Origin: Capsicum annuum
Taxonomy: Eukaryota; Streptophyta; Magnoliopsida; Solanales; Solanaceae
NCBI RefSeq assembly: GCF_002878395.1
Contig: NC_061115.1
Location: 92,656,789-92,720,788, forward strand
Reading direction: 5' to 3'
Length of the DNA stretch: 64,000 nt
In this document: positions 46,891 to 58,710 of the stretch, piece after piece
Layout of the letters: the number at the start of each line of letters is the position of its first letter
How positions within the stretch are numbered: position 1 is the stretch's first letter
Made by a program: the position numbers and the translations under genes
Notes under the pieces: model-generated
What the model was told of the DNA's origin: nothing
The model's database searches: none
What the model saw: the letters and a program-made list of their open reading frames with translations, nothing else

Positions 46891-48239
46891 AATTGGGTAT
46901 CACAGGAAGAGACAAAAAAGTGACTCTCATATGTTGCTTAGATGAGAGATTTGCATAAACATACCTTAATTATATGATCATAGCATGTAATCTTGTAAAT
47001 AAAGACTTGGAATAAAGCTTGCAATAGTTATGTACAATGAGGCTCAGATTATTGGATCTCACGATCATTCCTTTAAGTGATGGTCGTAACATGAGGTCAT
47101 GAAATCGAAGGCTAAAACTGAAATTTGTTGGTGTTGGAGTAGAATTTGATTAGATGATTACATTGCATAATTGTATATTTATACCATAAAGTTGTATCGG
47201 CAATGGTATTGAGGAATACCTAAAAATGCTGAAGTCCCTGGTTAGACTACGAGCACCAAAGGATGATCATGGTGTCTAACCTATATATTACCATCCGCTT
47301 CATCTCACTGGGACCGAAAGAAATTTCCTACTTTTTTTAAGATAGTTTTTTTTTTTCTAATAAATACTCTTATGCATTTTATTTTGTAAGTTTACATTCT
47401 AATGTTACTTTTAAGAGATACTATTGGTTTTCCAAGTACAATCATTAAGTTTTATGGTTAAAAATTTCAATGTAAGAATTTGGGAGTTATCTTATTGTTC
47501 TTGTAAGTTCATGATTAGGTATATTTCAATGAATTCTACTTGTGTACTTACAATTATGTTTAGCCAAACACCACTTCTACGGTTGCGGAAACCATGAAAA
47601 ATTAACAAGGGTTTATATGGAGTACACTTCAACCAAAGTTCATGTGTATTAATTTTTCACATAATTTTAAATACTTTTTCATTGAGTCCAATTGTAGAAA
47701 TTGCCTAATATGTATTATTGATGAAAGGAGGAGTATGGATAAGAAGGGAACAACCAATAGAAAGTAGGAGCTATCAAACTTCACTTTATAGCTTAAACCT
47801 AAATTATGGGATATCTATCTGGGATCAAGGATAGGGGATATTAGTGCAGACTTAAGATAAGAGAAAAATTATTTGAGGATATTGCCTAGACAAGATTGTA
47901 AACTTTTTATAGTTTTAAATTGCCTATCAATTCTGCATATCGAACACCACAAGAGGATATTAATTATGAAAAACCTATAGAGTTATGAAGTTATTAGGAA
48001 ACTCAGTCTTAGAGCCTCACTCACACTGATTAAAAATCAAATAACTCAACAAATATTTTAACTAAATTACCTATTTATGAACCCCCTCTTCTAAAGGAAC
48101 TTGTTATCAATTGCCTTAATATATATATTTATTGATATTTTGACCTATTCCTCAGGGATCGACCCTAACCTTTTTTGAGTTCTATAGTTGTCAGAAGCTG
48201 TTTTATACTCTAGGGAGAGGTGTAATTTGTGTGGCATTA
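46891..48239 (+). mobile_element. Element Y 3' UTR and LTR (boundaries unclear)
   Basis: No gene is present. The right end is set by GTGTGGCATTA next to the primer site at 48242, preceded by GGGATCGACCCTAACC as in other Athila LTR ends. A poly-T run occurs at 47345-47357. The left part is probably 3' UTR. I could not locate a TG start or a polypurine tract. Confidence 0.45.
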
Positions 48240-48241
48240 AA

Positions 48242-48261
48242 TTTTGGCACCACTGTTGGGG
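48242..48261 (+). other. Primer binding site of element Y
   Basis: TTTGGCACCACTGTTGGGGA is the best preserved of the three Athila-type sites here. It keeps the TTTTGGC(A/G)CC start and TGGGGAA end known from the lineage. Confidence 0.78.
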
Positions 48262-48349
48262 AATACAGCTATTACAATGATTTGAGTGTGTTTGTTGTGG
48301 GTTATTTGTTATTATTTCTTAATTTCACTTTTCTATTATTTCTAAGGGA

Positions 48350-50260
48350 TTCACTGGCGCATGACAAATATCAAAGTCAAGTCAATCCCTATTTACACTT
48401 AGTAATTGAATGATGGTTAATGAAGAACTTAATGATTCAGCACGTTGTTGGAAGGTGTGTGTGGTGGTGGTAAACATTATGATTAACCAATGCAATATCC
48501 TGACAGTCATATCATCTCGAAATAAGTCACTACTTAATTGATATCTAAGGAAAATACTAGGAAAAGAGTGGTCAAGGGGTAGTAAGGAAAAAGAGGGCTA
48601 AATGAAATGATGGTCATCATCTAGTTGTGTCGGATAAGGAGGACAAAAAAACAAATAGGTTAAATTAGCCTCTAAAATAGAATCTTCTCAGTTTGAAGAT
48701 CTCGAGGAAAAATTATATTATTTAGAGCAATCATTGCACCTAAATTTCCTAAAGGGACTAAGTGAGACTTTAGGAATGTGATGATCCAACTGCTGAATTT
48801 CAAGGGGTTATTTGCAATTTTTCCTAGTGATGAGGCGAACATGCCTATTATGAACTTTGAGGGGATCTAAAATTTATATAATCTACCTTGAGTTACTCAG
48901 GAGGCTATTCTACTGAGGTTATTTCAATTATATTTGACAAGAGAAGTGACTCTATGGTTGGGTAAATTATCTTGTGGATCTATTACTACTTGGAAATAAT
49001 AGAGGAATTAATTTTTTGATCAATTTTTCAGTGCTCTAGAATTCTCTAATTAAAATACGAGATGTCCAATTTTAGATAATTATATTCAAAGGGACTATAC
49101 GATACTTGCTTGAGATTCAATACGAAGCTGTGATGTGTTCTAAACCATAGAATGACAGGTAGAAGCATAGTAGAAATCTTCTATAGGGCCTTATGTACTA
49201 AATCTAAGATTGTAGTGGACAAAAACATTGGTGGAGCATTAATCAGTCTAAGGTGGGATCATTCTTTTGAGATCCTATTTGGATCATAAAACCAAACCGA
49301 GGTTTGCATACCAAGGAGGTAGATAGACCCATATGTACTTATTCATTTGGAGTGTCCATAGAATAAAAAGCACTAGATGATACAGTGGCTCAATAGGTAG
49401 CACAAATAAGGATGATATTAGATTTCTTACAAAAATAATTTTCATAGATAGAGTGAAAAAGGTAAATATTATAGCTGCATGAGGTAAGGCTACTAGGTAT
49501 GCAGATTTTGACTCTAATGAGAGAGAAAAGTTTATTGATCAGTAGGTGATTGGTTTTTGAGCTAAGGTCTAAGGGACAGTCTGCTGACCAATAAAATTGG
49601 AACATAAGGCAAAGGAGAACTACTACAAGGACAATTATAACAAGTCTGGGTATACAGATAAAAGTAAGGATCATCATAGTGATTGGATGATAAAGAATGA
49701 ATATAAGCATAAGAGTGACCTTTATATTTTGCCAGGGAGCTATGATTTTTGTTCTAGCAGTTCAAAAATAAAAGATATTTTGGAAAAAGTTATAAAAAAG
49801 GGAAAATAAAAATGAAGACTGCCTTAAAGAGATTAAGGAGGATATTTTGGGTATGAATTAATATTTGATGTTACCACCATCAAGTAGTTTGAGCAAGAAT
49901 TTGGTCAAATTTCCATGATAGTAAATCATTGTCAATAAGGTACCCTAAAAACAACACCATCCAAATCCAAACAATGATCGTTATTTCTTAGCTATTACTT
50001 CTAGCAGTTGCAAGAGGATCATCAATCCTCCTATTCCTATAATTGTTGATCATGTGGTTGAACCAGAATTAGTAGGTGATAAAAACTGGTTGACTATAAA
50101 TAAATAGTGGTTACTTTGAATGTATCTGACAAGCCTCTAATTTCTGGTCATAAGTCAAGGTAAGAATGTGTAAGAACAAGGAGGTCCCTCAACTACTAAC
50201 TCCTATCCCACGACCTCCTCCTCTTTTCTATAAGGACTTAAAAATAAAGCTTAAAAGGAA
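48350..50260 (+). pseudogene. Element Y gag, Athila type, broken
   Basis: The capsid core at 48901-49020 reads EAILLRLFQLYLTREVTLWL followed by GKLSCGSITTW and, after stops, FFDQFFSAL. A Lys/Tyr-rich C-terminal stretch (KENYYKDNYNKSGYTDKSKD) lies at about 49610-49670. The family-typical ending HCQ...PSKSKQ.DRYFLAITS lies near 49925-50010. Start not resolved; an ATG at 48411 is possible. Stops occur throughout. Confidence 0.72.
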
Positions 50261-50269
50261 AGGTAATAA

Positions 50270-50605
50270 AAGTTTTTCAGTAATGAAGGAGTTGAAAATA
50301 AACATCCCTCTATTTTAGGTACTTGAAAATATGTCAGGTTATGATAAGTTTATTAAGGATTTTATGGCTAAGAAGCATACGATGAAGTTAGATCCCATGG
50401 AAAACATGCACCATTGTAGTACAATAGCCTCTAGATCATTGGTTGGAAAACAAGAGTACCTCGGAGAATTCAATATCCCATACATTATTAGGTTCTTCAA
50501 CTTTGCAAAGGCAATATATGATTTGGGTGCTAGCATAACCTTATTCCACTTGAAATTTATAAATAATTAGGGTTGGTTGATCCATTGTATCATGGCACAT
50601 TCAAT
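50270..50605 (+). pseudogene. Element Y aspartic protease region of pol
   Basis: Retroviral-type aspartic protease cleaves Gag-Pol. The open stretch from 50331 reads MSGYDKFIKDFMAKKHTMKL, then HHCSTIASRSLVGKQEYLGE, FNIPYIIRFFNFAKAIYDLG and ASITLFHLKF. The active-site motif is DLGAS, the Athila variant of DTG/DSG. An upstream in-frame stop precedes VLENMSGY. The element breaks off soon after, at about 50720, where the next LTR begins; RT is absent. Confidence 0.82.
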
Positions 50606-50733
50606 GCATAAAACATTTAAAATATGCATTTACCTAGGTAGTTTTGTCAGATAAGGTGTGTCTTTTGTGTATTTTAGAAATAAATTAGGTTAGAAATGGT
50701 TATTGACTAATAAATAATAAAAATGCTCTAACA

Positions 50734-52097
50734 TGTTGAAGTACGGACCAGGCAACAAGTCGTGTAGTCACCTAATGACTCATTGTCAGTTCTGTGATGT
50801 TAACAGTGGAAAAAACTGTGTTTCTAGAGTGAATTAAAGACTAACAACTACTCGTTATGTATGAAAATGAGTCATGGTGAAGAGTTGATCTAAGAACAGT
50901 GGCTAAAAGTCCTAATGATTTACAAAAGATGATAGAGTGGTAATGAATAAAGGCCATAAGATGTAATGATTGACTCTAACTCATGGTGAGGAGTCTTTCA
51001 AACAACAAATCTTAAAAGTACTTAAAGTGAAAATCTACTTGAATGATGATGACTTCCAACATACAAATTTTTGTGTCACCTAATGATTCATTAACACTGT
51101 AAGATAAAAAGAGCTATAGCAGTAGGCAACGAATTGTTGATAGTCCTAATGACTCTTGGCTAAAGGCATGACCACTTCTGACCTAATTTTCCTATTTTGC
51201 TTTAATTAGTTTTTTTAATTATCTAGGGATACTATAAATACCTTGGGTTATTCTTTTATTATTCTACACACATTGAGATATTTTCACGCACTTGGACATC
51301 TTTGAACTTTTGTTTATGGTTTTTTGTTTTATAACTAATATGAGATTTTTGATTTTCTTCGTTCATCATTGTCCAATTAGTTCTATGATTTCTATAATGA
51401 ATTCCATGGATTGTTTAATAACTATAAGAGGCTAATTTTCTTAACTAACTTGTGGGAACCAGGAAGATTAATGAAGTAGGGGAAGTATGAGGTTCGATTA
51501 GATCATTGTATTGTGATCTTCTTCTTGTTGATTTCTTTCTTTGCTACTGCAAAAGCTAAGAACTTGCATGTATTCTAAATCATTATCACAAGGGATTTCA
51601 AGATTGGACAAAGAAAAGAACAAAAGTTAATCGATGGTACTAACCCTCAACTAACAAAATAAGACTCACAAGGTGAATTCTAAACTATGTTTGAAGACAA
51701 GGGTTAGTTAGGAGACACCTCGAGACTCACAAGGTAAAGGGTGAGATCTAACAAAAGTCCACAAGAAAGTTTGTGACACATATCTTGTCACATTCTACAT
51801 GCATAGCATTGATATAGTCGGGCCGAGCACGAGAAATATATTGTGTTAAGAAGCTGGGTTGAACATAATCCTAGTGCTCGTTTCAGATTGTTTTATAACC
51901 AAGGACATCAAAAACTTGTTACATTATGTTTTTGATATAAATCCCCCTATTTTATTTTTTGCACTACTCAATTATTTAAGTAAGTTTGAGATACAAGTTC
52001 ACCGATACCCTGTTGGATCAACCATAATCTAGTTGGGATACTGTATTTGACTTTAACTATTTTATACTTCTTGGAGTTGTAAGTTTGGGTGACATCA
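50734..52097 (+). mobile_element. Element Z 5' LTR, Athila type
   Basis: A candidate start TGTTGAAGTACGGACC is at 50734, after protease sequence of element Y; the end GGTGACATCA is at 52097 before AATTTTGCAC. Length about 1.36 kb. The first 450 bases hold repeated TAATGACTCAT-like motifs. A good TATA box is at 51233-51240. It probably also serves as 3' boundary of element Y, as in a tandem Y-Z arrangement. Confidence 0.65.
51233..51240 (+). promoter_or_regulatory. TATA box of LTR Z
   Basis: TATAAATA in the context GGGATACTATAAATACCTTGG, about 500 bases into the LTR and about 860 bases before its end, a normal position for an Athila promoter. No experimental evidence. Confidence 0.6.
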
Positions 52098-52100
52098 AAT

Positions 52101-52120
52101 TTTGCACTATTTTCGGGGAA
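52101..52120 (+). other. Degraded primer binding site of element Z
   Basis: TTTGCACTATTTTCGGGGAA aligns with the element Y site TTTGGCACCACTGTTGGGGA and with the lineage motif. Confidence 0.68.
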
Positions 52121-52194
52121 TATGATGTTGAGTTTTTAATTAAATTTGTTGAAAGTTTTGGGTTTTATTTTATAGTATTAGTTGGTGTAAGAAA

Positions 52195-54010
52195 ATGCAT
52201 GCCTAAACAAGGAGTCAAGACATACCTTAATCCTATAGAATCCTAACCCAGAAAGAATTCTACAACTTAATCATATGATGACAGAACCAGTAATTACAAT
52301 CTATCTTGAAAGGGTTTGAGATGATCCTAATGTGGTACCTTTCCTTACTCCTGGTGATCCTCAAAACATTACTGATCAGAAAATAGAGTAGTTATTGGCA
52401 GATGTAATTGCTAACTCAAAAAGGGATGAAGAGGTTCGACTGTTAGTTCAGCAATCAAAGATCTCTTTGCCAAGACCGATAGTTGATTTTTGGGTAGCAC
52501 TCGATGTTAATCGAGATAGAAATTGGCTAGTTTAAGATCAAGTGATCCCAACATAGTGGTATGTAAAAACTTTATACTATTGAGGCACATATGGAATACA
52601 TTAAGCCAACTAAAATATGAACTATAATTCCTCCTACACTTCCCCCCTAATATGAAATTAGACATTACCAATTCCATAATACAGTATTTGAACATAAAAG
52701 GTCTATTTATGGGCTCGGTTAAAGACAATGCAAATAAGCATCTTGCTAATTTTATTAGGATCTGCACCTCTTATACTATTCTAGGGTAGATCAAGAGGCA
52801 CTCAGATTAAGGTTCTTCAATTTTAATTTGACTGGAGAAGCTTCTTTGTGGATGGGGAACTTATAAGAGGATTAATCACCACTTGGAATGAGTTGCGCAT
52901 GCAATTCATAAACCATTTCATTCCTCCATGGAAAATGTTGTAGTTAAAGACAAAATATACAACTATATAGCAACATTCTGAGTGAATGTATAAGTCTTAG
53001 TTCTAGTTAAAAGAGAAGCTATTCATGGCACCCAATCATCGTATTTAAAGGACTATCTTGATGGAGAAATTTTATAGATCCCTAAAGATTAGTTCCTGAG
53101 CTATGGCAGATACAATCACTAGAGGAGCTTTCATGTGTTTATGCTGGGAAGTAGCATCTGATATTCTAGACTAGATCTCTCTCACCATCTTAGTTTAGAA
53201 TACTTGAGAGGTATATAGGGGTGTTGACACTTATTTTATTAGTTCTTTCGGTGATCATATCTTAGTGATGATTCTATGCCACAGAAGATTATATAGCTTA
53301 GAGATGATAATGGGTTGTTAACAAAGCAGTTTGTAATAGTGAATTTTTAGAAGGTAAATATAGTTGGTTCGTAGGGTGCAACCTCAAGATCATATGAGTC
53401 TAAAATAGAAGAGGAGGATAAGTATCTTGGTCCATAATTAATAAGTTTCCAAGCCAAGGGGAATAGAAACCAAGGTCGGAACTATAACAGAGATATATAT
53501 ATATATAGATCATAGTAGGGATCGTGATGGTGATTGGAGAAGAATTGTTGATTTTAAGAAGAAAGGAGACATGTATATTTCATCAGGAAATAGTGATACT
53601 CAATTGAGAATGGAGGTGATTTTTCATAATTTATGATTGGGTAAGAAAATCAAGAAAGATACCTTAAAATGATTAAGGCTTATTTTGCAAGTTTGAATTG
53701 GAAGGATGAGTCTCATGTGACTATAATCAAGCTATTAAAGAAACAATTAGGTATAATGTCTTCTACTTTGAATCTGAGGCAGCCAAGTATCCTGTGAAGT
53801 AACACAGTTTAGAATCTAAAAAATGATGGTCATTGTCTTACTATCACCACCGAAAGTAGTATGTCTATTGTCGATCCCCCATTGCCTGTAACTACTGTGC
53901 TAAGAGATGATAGTCTTGTGGTTGTTAAGACACCTAAGATAGAGTCAAAGAAAGAAATAGGTCTTGATTGTGTAGTTATGGAGGATAAAGCTAAGGGTAT
54001 GTTGATGAGC
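52195..54010 (+). pseudogene. Element Z gag, Athila type, broken
   Basis: A possible ATG is at 52195. The capsid core at 52789-52862 reads EALRLRFFNFNLTGEASLWM then GNL, the most family-like of the three copies here. The C-terminal part at 53650-53870 contains a weak KLLKKQLGIMSSTLNLRQP stretch and NDGHCLTITTESS, equivalent to the gag X and Y endings. An AT microsatellite interrupts it at 53491-53510. Numerous stops. Confidence 0.74.
53491..53510 (+). repeat. Short AT microsatellite
   Basis: An uninterrupted (AT) run of about 15 bases inside the former gag, probably grown by slippage after the gene died. Confidence 0.75.
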
Positions 54011-54240
54011 CAGTGTTGAACACTATTCCAAAATGTCTCCCTCTTTTTCCTCTAAGGTTGAGAATGAAGCAAGAGGATGGGAAATATCAGAAGTTCCTAT
54101 AAATGATGAAAGAATAGTTCTTCAATTCCTTTTGTAGAGGAGTTGAGTATAATTCTAGGCTACACAAAGATTAAGAAAGACTTAAAAGTCCACCTTATAG
54201 TTAAGAATAACAAAATCGATGCTTGAGATAATGAAGGGAT
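54011..54240 (+). pseudogene. Element Z protease region, mostly deleted
   Basis: A KQEDGKYQKFL stretch at 54067-54099 matches the linker that precedes protease in this lineage. The DLGAS-containing segment seen in element Y at 50520 is not found, and RT sequence starts within about 70-100 bases. The protease core has therefore been deleted. Confidence 0.55.
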
Positions 54241-55280
54241 CGCACTAGGTATTTGTTCCTATAGAATATAGCTTCAGTAGGAGTGCATTCCCAATATTGA
54301 GCATTAGTGAAAATTGAATCGGCTTATACATGAGGTTGTGAAGAAAAAAATTATCAAATGGTTGGATGCTGGATTGGTTTACCCCAATGAGGACAATAAG
54401 TGGGTTATCTTGATTAAATGCGTGCCAAAAAATGGTGGAATTATAGTGGTTCACAATGAGAAAAATGAACTTGTTCTCATGAGATCGGTTACTGGATGGA
54501 GGTTATGCATGGACTACATAAAGTTGAATACCTAGACTCAAAAGCAGAATTTTTCTATACCGTTTATGGATTGGATGTTAGAAAGTTTAGCAGAAAGGGG
54601 TTCATATGAATTTTACTTTCCCCTATGGTACTTTTGCATTAGAATGAAGGCTATTTGGATTGGGCAATGCCCCCGCCACTTTTCAAGGATTTATGATGTC
54701 AATATTCTTTGAAATGGTTGGGGACTATTTTGATGACTGCTTGGCCCATTTGGTCAATGCCTCTATAGATGTGAGAAATCAACATGATCATTTACCAGGA
54801 GAGGTTCCATTTCCTAATAAAAAAAAGTATCATTCTTCGTCGTGAGATTTTAAAAAGAAATATTGAGGTAGATAAAGCAAAAAATTGAGGTGACCAAAAA
54901 ATTGCCACCACCAGATTCTATTAAAGGTATTCAGTGTTTTTTAGGTCATGTTGGTTTTTAAAAGTGTTTCATCAAGGACTTCTTGAATATTTTAAATCCA
55001 CTTTGAATGCTTCTCGAGAAAGAGGTTATATTTATATTTGATGATGTATGCCTTAAGGACTTTGAGAGTCTTAAGGAGCAGTTCGTGCCTGCTGCTACCT
55101 TATGTCCCTTAATTGGTCTACATCATTTGAGGTTATGTGTGATGCAAGTAGAGTGTCCATAGGTGTGTTCATAGGCCAAATGAGAGATAAGATACTTCAA
55201 CTAATTTATTATACCAGCAATGCATTGAATCTTTCACAAAAGGACTATACATGGACTGAGTAGCAGTTACTAAGTTGTAA
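54241..55280 (+). pseudogene. Element Z reverse transcriptase and half of RNase H
   Basis: RT copies element RNA into DNA. The N-terminal RT at 54314-54535 reads KKIIKWLDAGLVYPNEDNKW, then VLIKCVPKNGG and TGWRLCMDYIKLNT. Two deletions remove the catalytic core. At about 54600 LESLAERG runs straight into the FTFPYGTFAL-like block, dropping the first Asp box. At about 54722 MVG runs into DYFDDCLAHL, dropping the F/Y-x-D-D box. The thumb follows (FLGHVGF, FIKDFLNILNPL). RNase H begins MCDASRVSIGVFIGQ at about 55135 but stops after KDYTWTE, losing its second half. Dead enzyme. Confidence 0.84.
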
Positions 55281-56640
55281 ATCATTTGTCTAAGCTTGAA
55301 GAGGAAGCAATGTAGAAAATGATATAGATGATAGTCTTTCACATTATCAGGTCATGCTTGTATATCAAAACTTAACCCCTTAGTTTTCTAGGTTTTCAAA
55401 CAATTTGGCAAGTGATTTTATTCCAAAAGACTTGTCCTTCCTGCAATGCAAGAGTTTTATGCATGAGGTAAGAAAGTTCTTCAGAGATTGGCCTTCATTT
55501 CCTTTTCCAAATTTGTGAAAATGGTGTTATTCATAGATGCATAGTGAGGTGGAAATGACGAGGATTCTTGAGGCATGTCATTCATTGCTAGCTGGGGGTC
55601 ATCATGGTTGAACCCATAAAACCCACAAGATTCTGTAATATGGCTATTATTAGCTTACGATATTCAAGGATGATCATGATTATGCACAATCCTATGACCA
55701 TGTAAGTGTCAATGAAATATTTCATGGCACCATGAACATCCCATGACACCTATCTTTGAGTTGGAGTTGTTTAATGTGTGGTGTTTTAACTTCATGGGTC
55801 CTTTCATGAACTGCTATAGTATGAACTACATTTTGGTGGCGGTTAACTCTATTTAAAAATGGGTGGAGGTGATAGAGCTACCAAACAATTAAGGTAGATG
55901 TGTCACCACCTTTCAAAAAAAATCATATTTTTTTCAATTTGGCACTCCCTGTATGATCATTTGTAATTGTGGGTCTCACACTTGCAATTGGTTGTTTAAG
56001 TCCGTGCTCAAAAAATTGTGTGTAAAGCATAAGGTGGAAAAAACTTACCATCCTTAGATGAGCGGGCAGGTTGAGGTCTTTAATATTAAGATCAAATCAA
56101 TATTGGCAAAGATTATGAATGCCAATAGGATAGACTAGTCTTAAAAGTTGGATGATGCATTGTGGACCTTATGAATAGCTTTTAAGATCCCCATAGTTGC
56201 CTCCCCATATCATATTATGTGCGGCAAAGCATGCTAATTTCTGATTGAACTTGAGCATATGGCACTATGGATGTTGAAAAGGCTTAAGTTTGGGTTGCAT
56301 GATCCAGCTACATTGAGGTTGATCAAAGTGAATGATTTGTTTGAATTTTGACTCTATTCTTATGAGAGTTTAGCTATATACAAAGAAAGGATAAAGCTAT
56401 ACCATGAAAAAAATAAGGAAAGGATGTTTGAGTTTGATGATCTGGTCTTGTTGCATAATTCAAGGCACTATCCATTTCTTAGTTAGATAAAGTCTAGGTG
56501 GTATGGACCATTTACCATTGTTTGTGTATTCCTACAAGGTGTTATTGAGATGGAGTCTCATAACTACTTGGGACCAGAGGTCATGACTCGTACGATGAGT
56601 CGTAGGGTACCCAATCCCCATAACATATACACTTATATGT
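55281..56640 (+). pseudogene. Element Z integrase, broken
   Basis: Integrase inserts the cDNA into the genome. A linker NHLSKLEEEAM precedes a zinc-binding region with ILEACHSLLAGGHHG near 55570. In the catalytic core the first acidic position reads WCFNFMGPF (about 55785; Asp to Asn) and the second IICNCGSH (about 55953; Asp to Asn). The Glu block SGQVEVFNIKIKSILAKIMN (about 56060) is kept. The C-terminal domain is readable: KLDDALWTL, YKERIKLYHEKN, FDDLVLLHNSR, KSRWYGPFTIV. Both Asn changes fit G-to-A mutation. Many stops. Confidence 0.84.
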
Positions 56641-56678
56641 CTTATTTTTCATTCCTTTTCATAGTATGTACTAACATA

Positions 56679-56692
56679 TGTGTTTCTTCTAG
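56679..56692 (+). other. Splice-acceptor-like site before the 3' ORF
   Basis: TGTGTTTCTTCTAG, a pyrimidine-rich run ending in AG, lies 5 bases before the ATG of the 3' ORF. It follows about 90 non-coding bases after integrase. Envelope-position ORFs of plant elements are thought to be expressed from spliced RNA, so this is a plausible acceptor; unproven. Confidence 0.4.
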
Positions 56693-56697
56693 GTAAA

Positions 56698-58710
56698 ATG
56701 GCACCTATGAATTACTCAACAAAGAAGAACACTCCAAACAAGCCAATTTGTTCCTCTAATTATTCCTTTGTGAATGAGGATACTGATGAGTTGAGGGGCA
56801 CAGTCAAAGAATACCTATTAGAGGGGTAGTTTATGCCAACAAAGTAGTTACCTTTGGAGGCCAAAGCTTCTACAACAGAAGTCACCAAACCTCAGGCCAG
56901 ACCAAGGATGAAAAATCCTTGCCAATTATAACTCCACTTACCATCCCAGTCAACAGAATGGTGAAGATGATAAAGAGACCGAAGATTTTTATTTTGAGGG
57001 GGAAGATGATAAGTGAAAATATAGTTCTGAGGATGAGGGGTCCGGAAATAAAGAAGATAGTGAGAGCAAGTGGAGTGACACCCCAGTTGAAGTACATTAT
57101 TTTCCACTACCATCACCTACTGCACCATTTTCCATAGAGCCTGCTCTATTGTGCATCGTCAGTAACTGGGGGTACCCTGGAATGCAGTACTTATAGGACT
57201 AGGATAGTGCCACAACCCCCTCTATGGGAAAACTGCAGAGAGAGCTCCATTTAGAGCAAAGGCTAACCACCACAGAAATGTCTGAAATGCTAGAATTTGA
57301 TGCCTAGTTTAGACGATACCACTTGGAGTGGATGACCACAACTTCTGGGATAGTATTTCTAAGCATTAGTTCGTCATTTCTATGTCGCCAATTAGATAGA
57401 GCTGAATCGGTTATGTCCATATGGGCATTTGTGGATGGTTGGTAATACGTTAACGTATCTTATAATTAAAGTTGTTAGGGTGAACATCTCCACTAGGACC
57501 ATTTATAAAATGTTATATGGGCCAAATTTCAAGCAACCGGCAAATACTTTCGTGATTGACTTTCACATGGATAAAATGTGAAAAATTAAGAAAAAGCAAA
57601 TCGGCACAGAAGAAAAGTTGATTAATTTTTTATGGATGGACATTGTCATAGTTTCTTAGAGAGAGGAGGTTGTTTGGGTAATAGGAGGTTCAGGTCTTGG
57701 TTCACAATCAATTATGAAGGGCAGCCTAAAATTTATGGCAAAGTCATGTGGACTTTTGTGTGTCATAGAATATGTCCCATATATAGAGATAATGTATTCA
57801 GTCCAGACAATGTATCCTTGGTAGCTGGAATTAGGGTAGGTTACGACATTGATGTGGCCCAATTGATTTTTAGAGAGATCTGTGGTCAATCAGTGAGAAC
57901 CGACACAGTCCTAGCATTCACATATTGCTTGAGACATTTATGTTTAGGTGCAAGAGTCCAAGAGATTCCAGGGGTTTACCAAATATTCTAGTCATGAGGT
58001 ACTATGGATTTGAGGTTGAATTGTGATAATGTTAACCCTCTCTCCCAGGCAGCATAAAAGGGAGCAGCATTACTTAGCGAGGCACTTTGGGGTGCATGGA
58101 AATGGAATGATGCTTAGTTGTACTATCTTTGATAGTACATACAGTCCTCATATTTAGGGGGCATATATGTTGAGTTTTCCATGCTCTAGAAGGCTATTTA
58201 GGACCTTCATGATAAACCATTCCCCTATATTCTGACCATTGAGGATAAACATATGAAGAAGGAGATAAAGGATATTTGTAGTAGAGGGTTAACCCTTATA
58301 GCTAATGTTGATGGCAGTAAGAGTGGTAGTAAAAGGAAGAAAATAAAGAGACCTTAGAAGGAAAATAATGAATTTTTGAAAGCAGCAACCATTCAAAATC
58401 AGTTGGACTGCCAGACTATGTTCTGTGATGTTGCAATGGGAAAAATTAGTTCCAGAGTTACTGTGGCTATTGATTTGAGCATTAGTACCACCCATGACTC
58501 TAGCTGCACCAATGAGTGCACCGACTGTTGATGTGACTGTCCCAGGAACCACTTGGCCACTAATGATGAAAGTGGGACCCATAATAAACTCCTTCGAAGA
58601 TGACACTTCATGAGGCAGTGCCTAATGTGCCCAAGTATGTATTCGCCTCCTTTGGATAATATTATAGTCACTCACTGGGGATAGTACATGGTTTCTTAGT
58701 TGGGGTGGGG
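56698..58710 (+). pseudogene. Element Z 3' ORF (envelope position), 'putative plant transposon protein' type
   Basis: The start MAPMNYSTKKNTPNKPICSS at 56698 leads into an acidic stretch. The domain is at about 57400-57990; its best part, an open run of 119 codons from 57632, reads FRSWFTINYEGQPKIYGKVM, then VFSPDNVSLVAGIRVGYDID, AQLIFREICGQ and DTVLAFTYCLRHLCLGARVQ. The same order occurs in Y and X. The C-terminal part (58300-58700) is degenerate and noncoding in its present state. Role unknown; it occupies the envelope slot after integrase. No signal peptide or clear membrane segment is visible. Confidence 0.7.

Noticed and set aside
53491..53510. A promoter TATA element in the AT run
   Set aside because: It is a microsatellite inside a dead gag with no LTR context.
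56882..57137. Overlapping open stretches on both strands at the start of the element Z 3' ORF
   Set aside because: The minus-strand ones are shadows; the plus-strand context MAPMN... and the downstream domain decide the coding strand.
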